A stretch of 64,000 nucleotides of DNA from Candidatus Izimoplasma sp. ZiA1. Its GTDB lineage: Bacteria > Bacillota_I > Bacilli_A > Izemoplasmatales > Izemoplasmataceae. Under the pieces are notes generated by a model, which saw only the letters and a program-made list of their open reading frames with translations, was not told the origin of the DNA and ran no database searches. The stretch is from the NCBI GenBank assembly GCA_002285055.1, contig NQYJ01000007.1, forward strand, positions 1 to 64,000, written 5' to 3'. This document shows, in pieces, positions 40,881 through 50,716 of the stretch. A program made the translations under genes and the position numbers. The first letter of the stretch is position 1. Every line of letters begins with the position of its first letter.

Positions 40881-40935
40881 AGTTTCACTTCATCACTATA
40901 TCGCTCTAAAGCGCTCTAAATAGCCGTTTTCTTAT

Positions 40936-40949
40936 TGAAAACGCTTTAT
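40936..40949. promoter_or_regulatory. Candidate CcpA (cre) site at the hut promoter
   Basis: TGAAAACGCTTTAT matches the cre core TGWAANCGNTNW and departs only at the last two bases. It overlaps the presumed -35 region of the hut operon (TATAAT at 40968-40973), a position suited to catabolite repression. Confidence 0.5.
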
Positions 40950-41003
40950 TTATTTAACTATTTAAGTTATAATAGTGGCAAGATATATTTTGGAGGTAAT
41001 AAA

Positions 41004-42518
41004 ATGATTAGAATTGATGGAAATAACCTTACTTTAAGCGATTTTGTTAAGGTTGCAAGATTTAAGGAAAAAATTGAATTAACTGAGGAAAGCAAAGTTT
41101 TAATTCATGAATCTAGAAAAATGGTTGATGAGATTGTTAATAATGGGAAAGTAGTTTATGGAATAACTACTGGATTCGGGAAGCTTTCAGATGTTTTTGT
41201 TAAAAAGGAACAAGTTGGTGATCTCCAAAAGAACCTATTAATGTCGCATGCATGTGGTGTAGGAAAAGAGTTATCTGATGAAGTAGTAAGAGGTATGATG
41301 GTTTTAAGAGTTAATGCACTAGCTAAAGGTGTTAGTGGTGTAAGACTTGAAACTTTAGAAAAATTAATTGAACTTTTAAATAAAGATATTATTCCAGTAA
41401 TCTTTGAAAAAGGATCTTTAGGAGCAAGTGGTGATTTAGCACCACTAGCACATATGAGTTTACCTTTGATTGGATTAGGTGAAGTTTTTTATGATAATAA
41501 ACGTTATCCAACAATGGAGATTTTTAATGAATTGGGTATTAAACCGATTGAAGCACTTGGTGCTAAAGAAGGTTTAAGTCTAATTAATGGTACACAGGCA
41601 ATGACAAGTATTGGGGGATTAACATTATATGATGCATTAAGATTATCAAAACTTTCAGATATTGCAGTTGCATTAACAATGGAAGCTTTGAACGGAATTA
41701 CTAATGCTTATGACCCTCGAGTTCATCAAGTACGCGGGCAAATAGGACAAATCGAAACAGCTAAAAAAGTATTAGAATATTTAGAGGGTAGTGAAAACAC
41801 TACTAAACAAGGTGAGTTGAGAGTTCAAGATGCTTATTCAATTAGATGTGCACCACAAGTTCATGGAGCAACAAAAGATGCACTTAGTTTTATTTTAGAC
41901 AAAGTTAACATTGAATTAAATGCTGCAACTGATAACCCTGTATTATTTACAGACACATTTGAAGCAATTAGTGCTGGAAACTTCCATGGACAACCAATGG
42001 CTTTACCTTTTGATTTTATGGGTATTGCACTTAGTGAGTTAGCTAATATTAGTGAAAGAAGATTAGAAAGAATGGTAAATCCACAATTATCTAATGGGTT
42101 ACCAGCATTCTTAGTAAATAAACCAGGGATTAATAGTGGTTTTATGATTGTTCAATATAGCGCAGCTTCACTAGTTAGTGAAAACAAAGTTTTTGCGCAT
42201 CCTGCTAGTGTAGATTCAATTCCTTCAAGTGCTAATCAAGAAGACCACGTTTCGATGGGAACTATTGGAGCTAGAAAAGCTAGAGGAATACTAGACAACG
42301 CAGAAAAAGTTATTGCAATGGAAATAATGACTGCTTGCCAAGCAATTGATTTAAGAAATGGTGGTAAGTTAGGAAGCTATACACAAAAAGCATATGACAC
42401 GGTTAGAAAACACATCCCATTTATTGAGAATGATGAAGTAATGTATAATCATCTTCATAAAATGGATGATCTAATTAAATCTGATTTATTATATAACGCA
42501 ATATTCAAGGAGGATTAA
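41004..42518 (+). CDS. hutH: Histidine ammonia-lyase
   Basis: This 504-residue enzyme deaminates L-histidine to trans-urocanate. The Ala-Ser-Gly triad that cyclises to the MIO cofactor lies in GSLGASGDLAPLAHMSLP (about residue 142). Other family segments are YGITTGFGKLSD, NALNGITNAYD-type helix and RCAPQVHGA. GGAGG lies 8 bases before ATG 41004; a longer frame from 40935 starts upstream of the promoter and is rejected. It is the first gene of a five-gene operon converting histidine to glutamate and a one-carbon folate. Confidence 0.97.
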   Translation: MIRIDGNNLTLSDFVKVARFKEKIELTEESKVLIHESRKMVDEIVNNGKVVYGITTGFGKLSDVFVKKEQVGDLQKNLLMSHACGVGKELSDEVVRGMMVLRVNALAKGVSGVRLETLEKLIELLNKDIIPVIFEKGSLGASGDLAPLAHMSLPLIGLGEVFYDNKRYPTMEIFNELGIKPIEALGAKEGLSLINGTQAMTSIGGLTLYDALRLSKLSDIAVALTMEALNGITNAYDPRVHQVRGQIGQIETAKKVLEYLEGSENTTKQGELRVQDAYSIRCAPQVHGATKDALSFILDKVNIELNAATDNPVLFTDTFEAISAGNFHGQPMALPFDFMGIALSELANISERRLERMVNPQLSNGLPAFLVNKPGINSGFMIVQYSAASLVSENKVFAHPASVDSIPSSANQEDHVSMGTIGARKARGILDNAEKVIAMEIMTACQAIDLRNGGKLGSYTQKAYDTVRKHIPFIENDEVMYNHLHKMDDLIKSDLLYNAIFKED

Positions 42519-42519
42519 T

Positions 42520-44562
42520 ATGATTGATAATAATTTTATTAAAGCTCACTCAACGTTTTCATTAGAAGATATTTATAGTGAACTACCTGAGTATCCAAAG
42601 TTTGTAGAAGGAATAAGAAGAGCTCCAAAAAGAGAATTTGTTTTAACAAAAGAAGAAACAAGTTTAGCCCTGAAAAACGCATTAAGATATGTACCTGAAA
42701 AATGGCACAGTGTTTTAGCTGAAGAATTCTTAAATGAACTTTTAACAAAAGGAAGAATATATGGTTATCGATTTAGACCTAATAGATTAATTAAAGGTTT
42801 AAGTGTTGATGAGTATAAAGGTAATATTTTAGAAGGAAAATCATTCCAGGTAATGATTGATAACAACCTTGATTTTGACATCGCATTATATCCATATGAG
42901 TTAGTTACTTATGGAGAAACTGGTAGAGTTTTTCAAAACTGGATGCAATATCAATTAGTTAAAAAATATTTAGAAGAAATGAACGATACACAAACATTAG
43001 TATTACAATCAGGACATCCAGTTGGATTATTTAAATCACAATTAAATGCTCCTCGTGTAATTTTAACTAATGGTTTGATGATAGGACAGTTTAATGATGT
43101 GGATAACTGGAATCGTGCTGCTCAACTTGGGGTAGCTAGTTATGGTCAAATGACTGCTGGAGGATGGATGTATATTGGTCCTCAAGGAATTGTACATGGG
43201 ACATATTCAACATTATTAAATGCAGGAAGAAGTAAATTAGGAATACCTGAAAATGAAGATTTAAAAGGTAAACTGTTTGTAAGTAGTGGACTTGGTGGTA
43301 TGAGTGGTGCTCAAGGAAAAGCAGCTGTAATTAGTGGAGCTGTTGGAGTTGTAGCAGAAGTAGACTTATCTCGTATTGAAACAAGACATTCACAAGGGTG
43401 GGTTTCAAAGGTAACTGATAATTTGGAAGAATTATTTGTAATGGTAAAAGAATCAATAGAAAATAAAGAAGCAATTGCAATTGCTTATCATGGTAATATT
43501 GTTGATGTTATAGAGTATGCAAATGAATTTGATATCCATATTGATTTATTAAGTGATCAAACAAGTTGTCATGCTGTTTATGAAGGCGGATACTGTCCAA
43601 AAGGTTTAAGCTTTGATGAACGTACAAGATTGCTAAATGAAGATAAAAACCAATTTAAAAAACTTGTAGATAGAGGTTTAGTTGCTCATTATGAAGCAAT
43701 CAAAATTGCTGTTTCACGTGGAACATACTTCTTTGATTATGGGAATAGTTTTATGAAAAGTGTTTTTGATGCTGGCGTAATTGATATATGTAAAAACGGT
43801 AGAAATGACCTTGATGGATTCATTTGGCCAAGTTATGTTGAAGACATTATGGGTCCGGTTTTATTTGATTATGGATATGGTCCATTTAGATGGGTATGCT
43901 TAAGTGGTTTAGAAAGCGATCTAGATAAAACTGATAAAGCTGCTATGGATTCAATTGATAAAGATCGTAGATTCCAAGATTTAGATAATTATAACTGGAT
44001 TAAAGATGCTAAAAAGAATAAATTAGTAGTTGGAACAAAGGCTAGAATTTTATATCAAGACGCATATGGAAGATTAAAAATTGCCTTAAAATTTAATGAT
44101 ATGGTTAGAAAAAATGAAGTTGGACCAATCATGTTAGGTAGAGATCATCATGATACAGGTGGTACTGATTCACCATTTAGAGAAACATCAAATATCAAAG
44201 ATGGTTCAAATGTAATGAGTGAAATGGCAACACATATCTTTGCTGGAAATGCTGCAAGAGGAATGAGTTTAATCGCTCTTCATAACGGTGGCGGAGTAGG
44301 TATTTCAAAAGCAGTTAATGGTGGATATGGTATGGTTTTAGACGGTAGTAAAAGAGTTGATGAAATCCTTGAAAATGCAATGCTATGGGATGTAATGGGT
44401 GGAGTATCAAGACGTGCATGGGCACGTAATGAGAACGCGATTACAACATCAGCAGCTTATAATAAAGATGATAATAACTCACATATAACACTTCCATATT
44501 TGACTGATGAAGTTAAAATTGAAGATTTAGTTGAAAAAATGTATAAAAAAGGTGGATACTAA
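42520..44562 (+). CDS. hutU: Urocanate hydratase (long form)
   Basis: This 680-residue enzyme adds water to urocanate to give 4-imidazolone-5-propionate, using tightly bound NAD+. Recognisable segments are SGLGGMSGAQGKAAVISGAV (NAD site), GRDHHDTGGTDSPFRETSNI and HNGGGVGISKAVNGGYGMVL. It is about 120 residues longer than the common bacterial enzyme of about 555 residues and is similar in length to the long form found in some Bacillota and animals. It follows hutH by one base, behind AAGGAGG. Confidence 0.95.
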   Translation: MIDNNFIKAHSTFSLEDIYSELPEYPKFVEGIRRAPKREFVLTKEETSLALKNALRYVPEKWHSVLAEEFLNELLTKGRIYGYRFRPNRLIKGLSVDEYKGNILEGKSFQVMIDNNLDFDIALYPYELVTYGETGRVFQNWMQYQLVKKYLEEMNDTQTLVLQSGHPVGLFKSQLNAPRVILTNGLMIGQFNDVDNWNRAAQLGVASYGQMTAGGWMYIGPQGIVHGTYSTLLNAGRSKLGIPENEDLKGKLFVSSGLGGMSGAQGKAAVISGAVGVVAEVDLSRIETRHSQGWVSKVTDNLEELFVMVKESIENKEAIAIAYHGNIVDVIEYANEFDIHIDLLSDQTSCHAVYEGGYCPKGLSFDERTRLLNEDKNQFKKLVDRGLVAHYEAIKIAVSRGTYFFDYGNSFMKSVFDAGVIDICKNGRNDLDGFIWPSYVEDIMGPVLFDYGYGPFRWVCLSGLESDLDKTDKAAMDSIDKDRRFQDLDNYNWIKDAKKNKLVVGTKARILYQDAYGRLKIALKFNDMVRKNEVGPIMLGRDHHDTGGTDSPFRETSNIKDGSNVMSEMATHIFAGNAARGMSLIALHNGGGVGISKAVNGGYGMVLDGSKRVDEILENAMLWDVMGGVSRRAWARNENAITTSAAYNKDDNNSHITLPYLTDEVKIEDLVEKMYKKGGY

Positions 44563-44564
44563 AA

Positions 44565-45527
44565 ATGAATAAAATTGTACAATGTGTTCCTAACTTTTCT
44601 GAAGGTAGAGATTTAGAAAAAGTTGAAAGAATTGTAAGTGGATTAAAAAATCAAGAAGGATTTAACTTAGTTAGTTACGAACCAGATGGTGATTATAATC
44701 GTACTGTAGTAACTTTACTTGGAAACCCTGAAAAAATTATTGATGCTCTTGTGGATTTTACAAAAGTTGTAATTGATGAGATTGATATGAATGTTCAATC
44801 TGGAGAGCACCCTCGTATGGGAGCAATTGACGTAATTCCATTTATTCCAATCGAAAATGTTACAATGGATGAATGTGTAGTTTATGCAAACACAGTTGCT
44901 AAAAAAATTAACGAAGCTTATAACATTCCGATTTTTATGTATGCAGAAGCTGCAAACCAAAAAATCAGAGTAAAATTACCTAATATTCGTAAAGGTGAAT
45001 TTGAAGGAATGAAAACTAAAATTAAAGAAGATAAATGGGCTCCTGATTATGGAACTCAAGAAATCCACCCAACATTTGGTGTTATCGGGGTTGGAGCTAG
45101 AATTCCTTTAGTCGCATATAATATAGACTTAAATACTACAGATATTGACGTTGCTAAAAATATCGCAAAAGCGATTAGAAATAGTAGTGGTGGGTTTACT
45201 TATATTCAAGCTGGGCCTGCAATGTTAAATGAAAGAGGACATGTTCAAGTAACAATGAATATCTTAGATTATAAAAAGAACCCAATTTATAGAATCTTTG
45301 AAACAGTAAAAATGGAAGCAAAAAGATATCATGTAGAAGTAACAAATAGTGAACTTGTTGGACTTGCTCCAAAAGATGCACTTAAAAGATCAATAAAATA
45401 TTATCTTCAAGTTAATAATATCGAGTATAATAAAGATATGACTTTAGATGAAATAACGAAATATTCAATTGAATATTTAAAATTTAGAGATTTTGACAGA
45501 TTAAAAATCATTGAGTCAAATATTTAA
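44565..45527 (+). CDS. ftcD: Glutamate formimidoyltransferase
   Basis: This 320-residue enzyme moves the formimino group from N-formimino-L-glutamate to tetrahydrofolate, giving glutamate. N-terminal IVQCVPNFSEGRDLEKVE, SGEHPRMGAIDVIPFIP and GVIGVGARIPLVAYN are characteristic of the formiminotransferase domain. In animals this domain is fused to a cyclodeaminase; here the cyclodeaminase is a separate gene, fchA, at the end of the operon. Two bases separate it from hutU. Confidence 0.95.
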   Translation: MNKIVQCVPNFSEGRDLEKVERIVSGLKNQEGFNLVSYEPDGDYNRTVVTLLGNPEKIIDALVDFTKVVIDEIDMNVQSGEHPRMGAIDVIPFIPIENVTMDECVVYANTVAKKINEAYNIPIFMYAEAANQKIRVKLPNIRKGEFEGMKTKIKEDKWAPDYGTQEIHPTFGVIGVGARIPLVAYNIDLNTTDIDVAKNIAKAIRNSSGGFTYIQAGPAMLNERGHVQVTMNILDYKKNPIYRIFETVKMEAKRYHVEVTNSELVGLAPKDALKRSIKYYLQVNNIEYNKDMTLDEITKYSIEYLKFRDFDRLKIIESNI

Positions 45528-45544
45528 AAAAAAGGAGTGGTATT

Positions 45545-46810
45545 ATGCAAGCCGATTTGATAATATATAATATCGGAACATTAATAACACCTAAGACAAA
45601 AACTTTACCTGTTAGAGGTAAAAAAATGTCAGATGTAAAAATAATTAAACACGCTTTTATAGCTATTAAAGACGGTAAAATTAAAGACTTTGGTGGCTAT
45701 GATTATCAAAATTTGGTTGGACCAAATACAATAATGCATAACGCTGAAGGTAATTTAGTATTGCCAGGATTAGTTGATTCACACACCCATTTAGTATATG
45801 GAGGGAGCAGGGAAGACGAGTTCATCGATAAGATTGAAGGAGTACCTTACTTAGATATATTAAAACGTGGTGGTGGAATTTTAAGTACTGTTGAAAAAAC
45901 TAGAAAAGCATCATTTGACGAACTATATGACAAAGCGTTTAACTCTCTAAACGAGATGTTATTACTAGGGGTTACTACAGTTGAGGCAAAGAGCGGTTAT
46001 GGATTAAATGAAGAAACAGAATTAAAACAATTAGAAGTTGCAAAAAAACTAAATAAAAATCATCCAATTGATATTGTATCAACTTATTTAGGAGCACATG
46101 CCGTACCAAAAGAATTTAAAAAGAATACACGCGGATATGTTGATGAAGTTATTAGAATAATGGAAATAGTTAAGGAAAAAGAATTAGCAGATTTTGTTGA
46201 TGTGTTTCTTGAAGACTCAGTTTTTAATAAGGAAGAAACTGCTCGTATTTTAATAAATGCAGAACGTTTAGAATTTAAATTAAAACTTCATGCAGATGAG
46301 ATTGTTCCCTTAGGCGGAGCAACACTTGCAGCTAAACTAAATGCAGCAAGTGCAGATCACCTTATGGCAATAGATGAAGAGGGAATATTGTCTTTATCAA
46401 AAGTTAATACAGTAGCTAACTTATTACCTTCAACATCTTTCTATTTGAATAAAGACTTTGCACCAGCTAGAAAAATGATTGAAAATAATGTAAGTATTTC
46501 AATATCAAGTGACTACAACCCTGGTTCTAGTCCTAGTGAAAATTTCCAGTTTTCAATGCAACTAGCTGCTAATAAACTTAAAATGTATCCAAATGAAATT
46601 GTAACAGCATCAACAATTAATGCAGCTTATAATTTAAGAAAAAGCGATTTAATCGGTTCAATTGAAGTTGGAAAAAATGCAGATATAGTAATATTTAACA
46701 GTAAAAATCTAAATTACCTTTTATATCATTTTGGTGTAAATCATACAAAAGATGTATTTAAGAATGGTGTAATAGTTGTTAAAGACAGAAAATTAGTGGA
46801 GGAAAAATAA
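45545..46810 (+). CDS. hutI: Imidazolonepropionase
   Basis: This 421-residue amidohydrolase opens the ring of imidazolone propionate to give N-formimino-L-glutamate. Metal-site segments are LPGLVDSHTHLVYGGSR (HxH, about residues 77-93), GAHAVPKEF, LHADEIVPLGGA and SSDYNPGSSPSEN (Asp ligand). AAGGAG precedes the ATG, and its stop codon shares a base with the fchA start (TAATG). Confidence 0.96.
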   Translation: MQADLIIYNIGTLITPKTKTLPVRGKKMSDVKIIKHAFIAIKDGKIKDFGGYDYQNLVGPNTIMHNAEGNLVLPGLVDSHTHLVYGGSREDEFIDKIEGVPYLDILKRGGGILSTVEKTRKASFDELYDKAFNSLNEMLLLGVTTVEAKSGYGLNEETELKQLEVAKKLNKNHPIDIVSTYLGAHAVPKEFKKNTRGYVDEVIRIMEIVKEKELADFVDVFLEDSVFNKEETARILINAERLEFKLKLHADEIVPLGGATLAAKLNAASADHLMAIDEEGILSLSKVNTVANLLPSTSFYLNKDFAPARKMIENNVSISISSDYNPGSSPSENFQFSMQLAANKLKMYPNEIVTASTINAAYNLRKSDLIGSIEVGKNADIVIFNSKNLNYLLYHFGVNHTKDVFKNGVIVVKDRKLVEEK

Positions 46811-47445
46811 TGTTAAAGGATTTAAAAACTTTCGAGTTTGTAAATACAGTAGATAGTAAAAGTCCAGCACCTGGTGGTGGAAGTGTCAGTGCTCTAGCAA
46901 GTTCATTAGGAGCAGCATTGTTAAGAATGGTTGGACATTTATCAATTTCAAAGAAAAAGTTTAGAGAACTTGATGAAACAGTTCAAGCTGAGTTTATTTC
47001 TAGGTTTGATAATTTATTACCATTAAAAGAAAAACTTATCGATTTAATTGATAAAGATACAATGGCATTTAACGAGATTATGGCAGCATTTAAATTACCA
47101 AAAGAAACAGATGAAGAAAAGAAAGAAAGATCAAAAGCGATCCAAGAAGCAACTTTGTTCGCTACAAAAGTACCCTTTACAGTTGTAGAAATTTCTATTG
47201 AGGCACTAGAAAATATTGAATTCATATTACAATATGGGAATAAAAATACCATTTCCGATATTGGAGTAGGAGCATTAATGCTATACTCAGGAATCGAAGG
47301 AGCTATCTTAAATGTTAAGATTAATCTATCAGGTTTAAAAGATGAAGATATTAAAAATGATTTTACCAAGAAAATCAACAGTGCTCTTGAAGAAGCGACT
47401 ATACTTAAAGATAGAATTTTAGAAGAAATTCACAACGCGTTATAA
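46810..47445 (+). CDS. fchA: Formimidotetrahydrofolate cyclodeaminase
   Basis: This 211-residue helical enzyme releases ammonia from 5-formimino-tetrahydrofolate and yields 5,10-methenyl-tetrahydrofolate. It has the characteristic APGGGSVSALASSLGAALLRM (about residues 21-41) and the later DIGVGALMLYSGIEGA. As the last gene of the hut operon it completes the route that recovers the one-carbon unit. GGAGG is placed inside the end of hutI, and a terminator follows. Confidence 0.95.
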   Translation: MLKDLKTFEFVNTVDSKSPAPGGGSVSALASSLGAALLRMVGHLSISKKKFRELDETVQAEFISRFDNLLPLKEKLIDLIDKDTMAFNEIMAAFKLPKETDEEKKERSKAIQEATLFATKVPFTVVEISIEALENIEFILQYGNKNTISDIGVGALMLYSGIEGAILNVKINLSGLKDEDIKNDFTKKINSALEEATILKDRILEEIHNAL

Positions 47446-47470
47446 AAAAATGCCATATGGCATTTTTTTA
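47445..47470 (+). terminator. Terminator of the hut operon
   Basis: AAAATGCCAT and ATGGCATTTT form a palindromic stem flanked by A and T runs. Confidence 0.85.
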
Positions 47471-47515
47471 TACCCAAATTGTGATAGAATGATACTATAA
47501 AAGTGGAGGTGGACC

Positions 47516-48631
47516 ATGGAGGAAAGAATGTATAAAAATTACGATTCTTTTACTGGGATTGTTTGCTTTTTTGATAATCAGGATGTTATTACTTACTCTA
47601 ATGATTTCTTTGCTAAAATGCTTGGTTACAATAAATTTGAAATGGTAGGTTTAAAGATTACCGATTTAATTGTGCCCGATGAAAAGGCCTCTTTTTTTGA
47701 TATGGTTTATCTTGATAACATTACCCATAATATAACTGTGAAGTTTTATCATAAAACCGGAGCCTTTAGATTTTTCTCGATAAGGATTTATAATTTAGAT
47801 AATCAAAAGCAAATATTAGGGCATTTGATAAAAAGAAAATACTCAGGTTTTGATTTTGAGTCAATAAAAGATTTGCTTGTTGATGATCAATTACTTCAAA
47901 AAATCGAATCAGATAATCTTGAAGATTTTATTAAACATGATTCAATACAACTTAAACTAGTCTTAGATTCTTTACCGATTGACGTATGGATAAAAGATAA
48001 ATATTATAGATATATTTTTATGAATAATTCATTAAGAGCTCATACAGGTATTAAATCAGATGAGTATTACTTAAAAACTGATTTTGATTTATATGAAAAA
48101 GATGTTGCTAATGAGTTTGTAACTAGTGATCAATCTGCTGTTGATGCAAAAAGAAAAATATATTTTACATTCGAATCCAAAACAACAAGACTCGTTCAAT
48201 GGACTGAAGTTGCTAAGATTCCTTTATTTAACAAACATTCAAAGCATCTTGGATTGATTGGATGTGCAATTGATATTAGTGAGCAAAAGAGAATTGAAGT
48301 TCAACTAGCTGATGAAAAAAGAAGATTGGAAAACATAGTAGAAAATATTCATGGTATGGTTATTGAGTTAAACCAAGATGGGACAATAATTTACCAAGCT
48401 GGCCCACTAATAAAAGATTATAATATGATTAATAATAATATATATGAATATTTTACAAAAATAGAAAAAAACTCTGAGTTAATTGAAAAAGTTAAATTAG
48501 CTTTTAGTGGTTTTGAAACATCTTTAGTTACAACAATCCACGGTGTAAAATTCGAGATAAAGTTTAAACAAGTGATATCTGAACAAGATCAAGTAACAGT
48601 CATTGGTTTTGGAAACGAAATCAATGAGTAA
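47516..48631 (+). CDS. Multi-PAS sensor protein without output domain
   Basis: This 371-residue soluble protein has three PAS-like units. The first, at about residues 8-115, contains VITYSNDFFAKMLGYNKFEM. The second, at about 140-262, contains VWIKDKYYRYIFMNNSLR and ends in GLIGCAIDISEQKRIE. The third, at about 272-365, contains IVENIHGMVIELNQDG. There is no kinase, GGDEF or HTH domain. Its 3' end overlaps the start of the next gene by 8 bases, and that gene has one or two PAS units plus GGDEF and HD-GYP. The two probably work together, or derive from one split sensor. Confidence 0.82.
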   Translation: MEERMYKNYDSFTGIVCFFDNQDVITYSNDFFAKMLGYNKFEMVGLKITDLIVPDEKASFFDMVYLDNITHNITVKFYHKTGAFRFFSIRIYNLDNQKQILGHLIKRKYSGFDFESIKDLLVDDQLLQKIESDNLEDFIKHDSIQLKLVLDSLPIDVWIKDKYYRYIFMNNSLRAHTGIKSDEYYLKTDFDLYEKDVANEFVTSDQSAVDAKRKIYFTFESKTTRLVQWTEVAKIPLFNKHSKHLGLIGCAIDISEQKRIEVQLADEKRRLENIVENIHGMVIELNQDGTIIYQAGPLIKDYNMINNNIYEYFTKIEKNSELIEKVKLAFSGFETSLVTTIHGVKFEIKFKQVISEQDQVTVIGFGNEINE

Positions 48632-50384
48632 TATATTAGATAATGTTTTAAACCTTATTGAATCTTACACAGGTGGAGTAGCAATAATAAAAAACAAAAA
48701 AGTTTTACATAGAAATAATGTGTTAATTAATATGTTGGAAATCGATAATACACAGAAATATGATCAACCTTGGAATTATGTGAATGCTGAATCCAAAGAA
48801 ATTGTTTTGGGATTGATAACTGACAAGTTATCGGGCACTCAAGAGGTTTTATTAGACTTTAATAAAGATAACCCAAAATGGATGTTAATTAATAAGTCAG
48901 TTTTTTATACTGAAAACAAAGAAAAATATCTTATGATTATTTTTCATGATATAACTAAAAGGAAACTAGAAGAAATTGCATCTAAAAAAAGAAAAGAGCT
49001 CCTAGAATACACTTTTGAGTCTATAAATGAAGCGGTTATTGGCTTTGATAATGAAAAAAACATAATTTTGTTTAATGATGAATCTGAAAAAATAACCGGA
49101 TATTCAAAAAAAGAAGTAATGAATAAAAACATAAATAATTTTGTTTCATTTTATGATAAAAATGAAAAAAGACTTTATTTTGATGAGTATGATAATTATA
49201 GAAATGAAGACTTAATTCTTGAATCAAAGGATTTACTTTATCGTGAGGTTGTTTTTAAGATTGCAAAAATCAAAGATGAAATAGGTAATGAATATGGAAG
49301 TGTTTTAAGTATTGTCGATATTAGTGAAAACAAAAGAAGAGAGAAAGAAATATTGTTTTTAAGCTATCATGATATACTTACAGGACTTTATAATAGAACA
49401 TTCTTTGAAGAGGAAATCAAAATCCTTGATAATAACAGACAGTACCCTTTATCAATTATTATGGGAGATGTTAATGGGCTTAAGTTGACGAATGATGTTT
49501 TTGGACATAGTGAAGGCGACAGATTACTAAGAGATGTTTCAAAAGTTTTAAAAAATACTTGTAGGCAAATAGATGTAATCGCAAGATGGGGTGGAGATGA
49601 GTTTATAATCTTATTACCAAAAACCACCGAACAACAAGCGACACTAATAATGAATAGAATACTTATTAATATTGATAGAATGTATAAAAATAGAGATGTA
49701 ACTACAATAATCCCGAGTTTAGCTCTAGGACTAAGTGTTAAAAATAGCGAAAGTGATGATCTATATAATGTTATAAAAATTGCTGAAACTAATATGTATA
49801 AAAGAAAAATGCTTACAAGTTCAAGCGTTTTTAGCTCAATAATCAATTCAATGAAGAATGCACTTTATGAGAAAAGTAACGAAACTGAGGAACATGCTGA
49901 ACGACTTTATGAGACATGTAAAAAAGTCGCTTATAAATATGACCTCAACGAAAATCTTTTAAATGATTTGGAGTTATTTTGTATGCTCCATGATATTGGA
50001 AAAATTGGAATAAGTGATGATATCCTTAATAAAAATGGCCCCTTAACAGACAGTGAATGGGACGAAATGAAAAAACATCCTGAGGTTGGATATAGAATCG
50101 CCAACTCATCAAAAGAGTTAAAAAGTATAGGGAATTATATTTTATCTCATCATGAGAAATTTGATGGTACAGGATATCCTAGAAATATTAAAGGGTATAA
50201 TATTCCTTTATTATCAAGGATTTTGAGTGTTGCAGATGCGTATGATGCTATGACTCATGATCGGAGTTATCGAAAAAAACTTTCGACAGAGGAAGCTATA
50301 GAAGAGTTAAAAAGAAATGCAGGAACACAATTTGATCCAGAAGTTGTTAGTGTGTTTATCGATGAGAACATATTAAAAGCCTAA
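48624..50384 (+). CDS. PAS-GGDEF-HD-GYP bifunctional c-di-GMP protein
   Basis: This 586-residue cytosolic protein has PAS-like units (about residues 5-115 and 125-240), a GGDEF domain with intact RWGGDEFIIL (about residue 322) and GDVNGLKLTND, and a C-terminal HD-GYP domain with HDIGKIG (about residue 455) and HHEKFDGTGYP (about residue 508). Both c-di-GMP synthase and phosphodiesterase sites look intact. ATG 48624 overlaps the previous PAS gene by 8 bases, so the two are co-translated; a TTG at 48603 is rejected. A terminator follows the stop. Confidence 0.92.
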   Translation: MSNILDNVLNLIESYTGGVAIIKNKKVLHRNNVLINMLEIDNTQKYDQPWNYVNAESKEIVLGLITDKLSGTQEVLLDFNKDNPKWMLINKSVFYTENKEKYLMIIFHDITKRKLEEIASKKRKELLEYTFESINEAVIGFDNEKNIILFNDESEKITGYSKKEVMNKNINNFVSFYDKNEKRLYFDEYDNYRNEDLILESKDLLYREVVFKIAKIKDEIGNEYGSVLSIVDISENKRREKEILFLSYHDILTGLYNRTFFEEEIKILDNNRQYPLSIIMGDVNGLKLTNDVFGHSEGDRLLRDVSKVLKNTCRQIDVIARWGGDEFIILLPKTTEQQATLIMNRILINIDRMYKNRDVTTIIPSLALGLSVKNSESDDLYNVIKIAETNMYKRKMLTSSSVFSSIINSMKNALYEKSNETEEHAERLYETCKKVAYKYDLNENLLNDLELFCMLHDIGKIGISDDILNKNGPLTDSEWDEMKKHPEVGYRIANSSKELKSIGNYILSHHEKFDGTGYPRNIKGYNIPLLSRILSVADAYDAMTHDRSYRKKLSTEEAIEELKRNAGTQFDPEVVSVFIDENILKA

Positions 50385-50407
50385 ATATTTTATTTAGGCT
50401 TTTTTTA
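50376..50407. terminator. Bidirectional terminator
   Basis: AAGCCTAAATA and TATTTAGGCTT form a stem between the convergent HD-GYP and Bfd-like genes with A and T runs. Confidence 0.85.
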
Positions 50408-50618
50408 ATTCGTCATTCATAATATCTTCAACAAGAGGTCGACAAAGACCACAACCGCTAGCGGCTTCTGTTTCTCTTTTTACACTAATAAATCTTTTAG
50501 CACCGCCTTTAACAGCTTTTCTAATTTTTCTTTCAGTAACTTGTTTGCAAACACAAATTACTCCATCTTTTATTGCTTGTTCTCTTTTTATATTGTTGTA
50601 TGCTTCGTATTTATCCAT
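50394..50618 (-). CDS. Bfd-like [2Fe-2S]-binding protein
   Basis: This 74-residue protein has the four-cysteine pattern of Bfd/NirB-type ferredoxin domains: GVICVCKQVTE (CxC) and ASGCGLCRPLVEDIM (CxxC). Such small proteins pass electrons, for example in release of iron from bacterioferritin or in assimilation enzymes. ATG 50618 follows AGGATG; a longer frame from 50654 is rejected. Stands alone, convergent with the HD-GYP gene. Confidence 0.88.
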   Translation of the reverse strand: MDKYEAYNNIKREQAIKDGVICVCKQVTERKIRKAVKGGAKRFISVKRETEAASGCGLCRPLVEDIMNDELKKA

Positions 50619-50716
50619 GTTATCACATCCTAAATATAATATATCACATTTCATATTTTTTTAATATTGTTTAAGCTTTCATTATGATATAATACATTAG
50701 GAAAAGGACTGATTAT

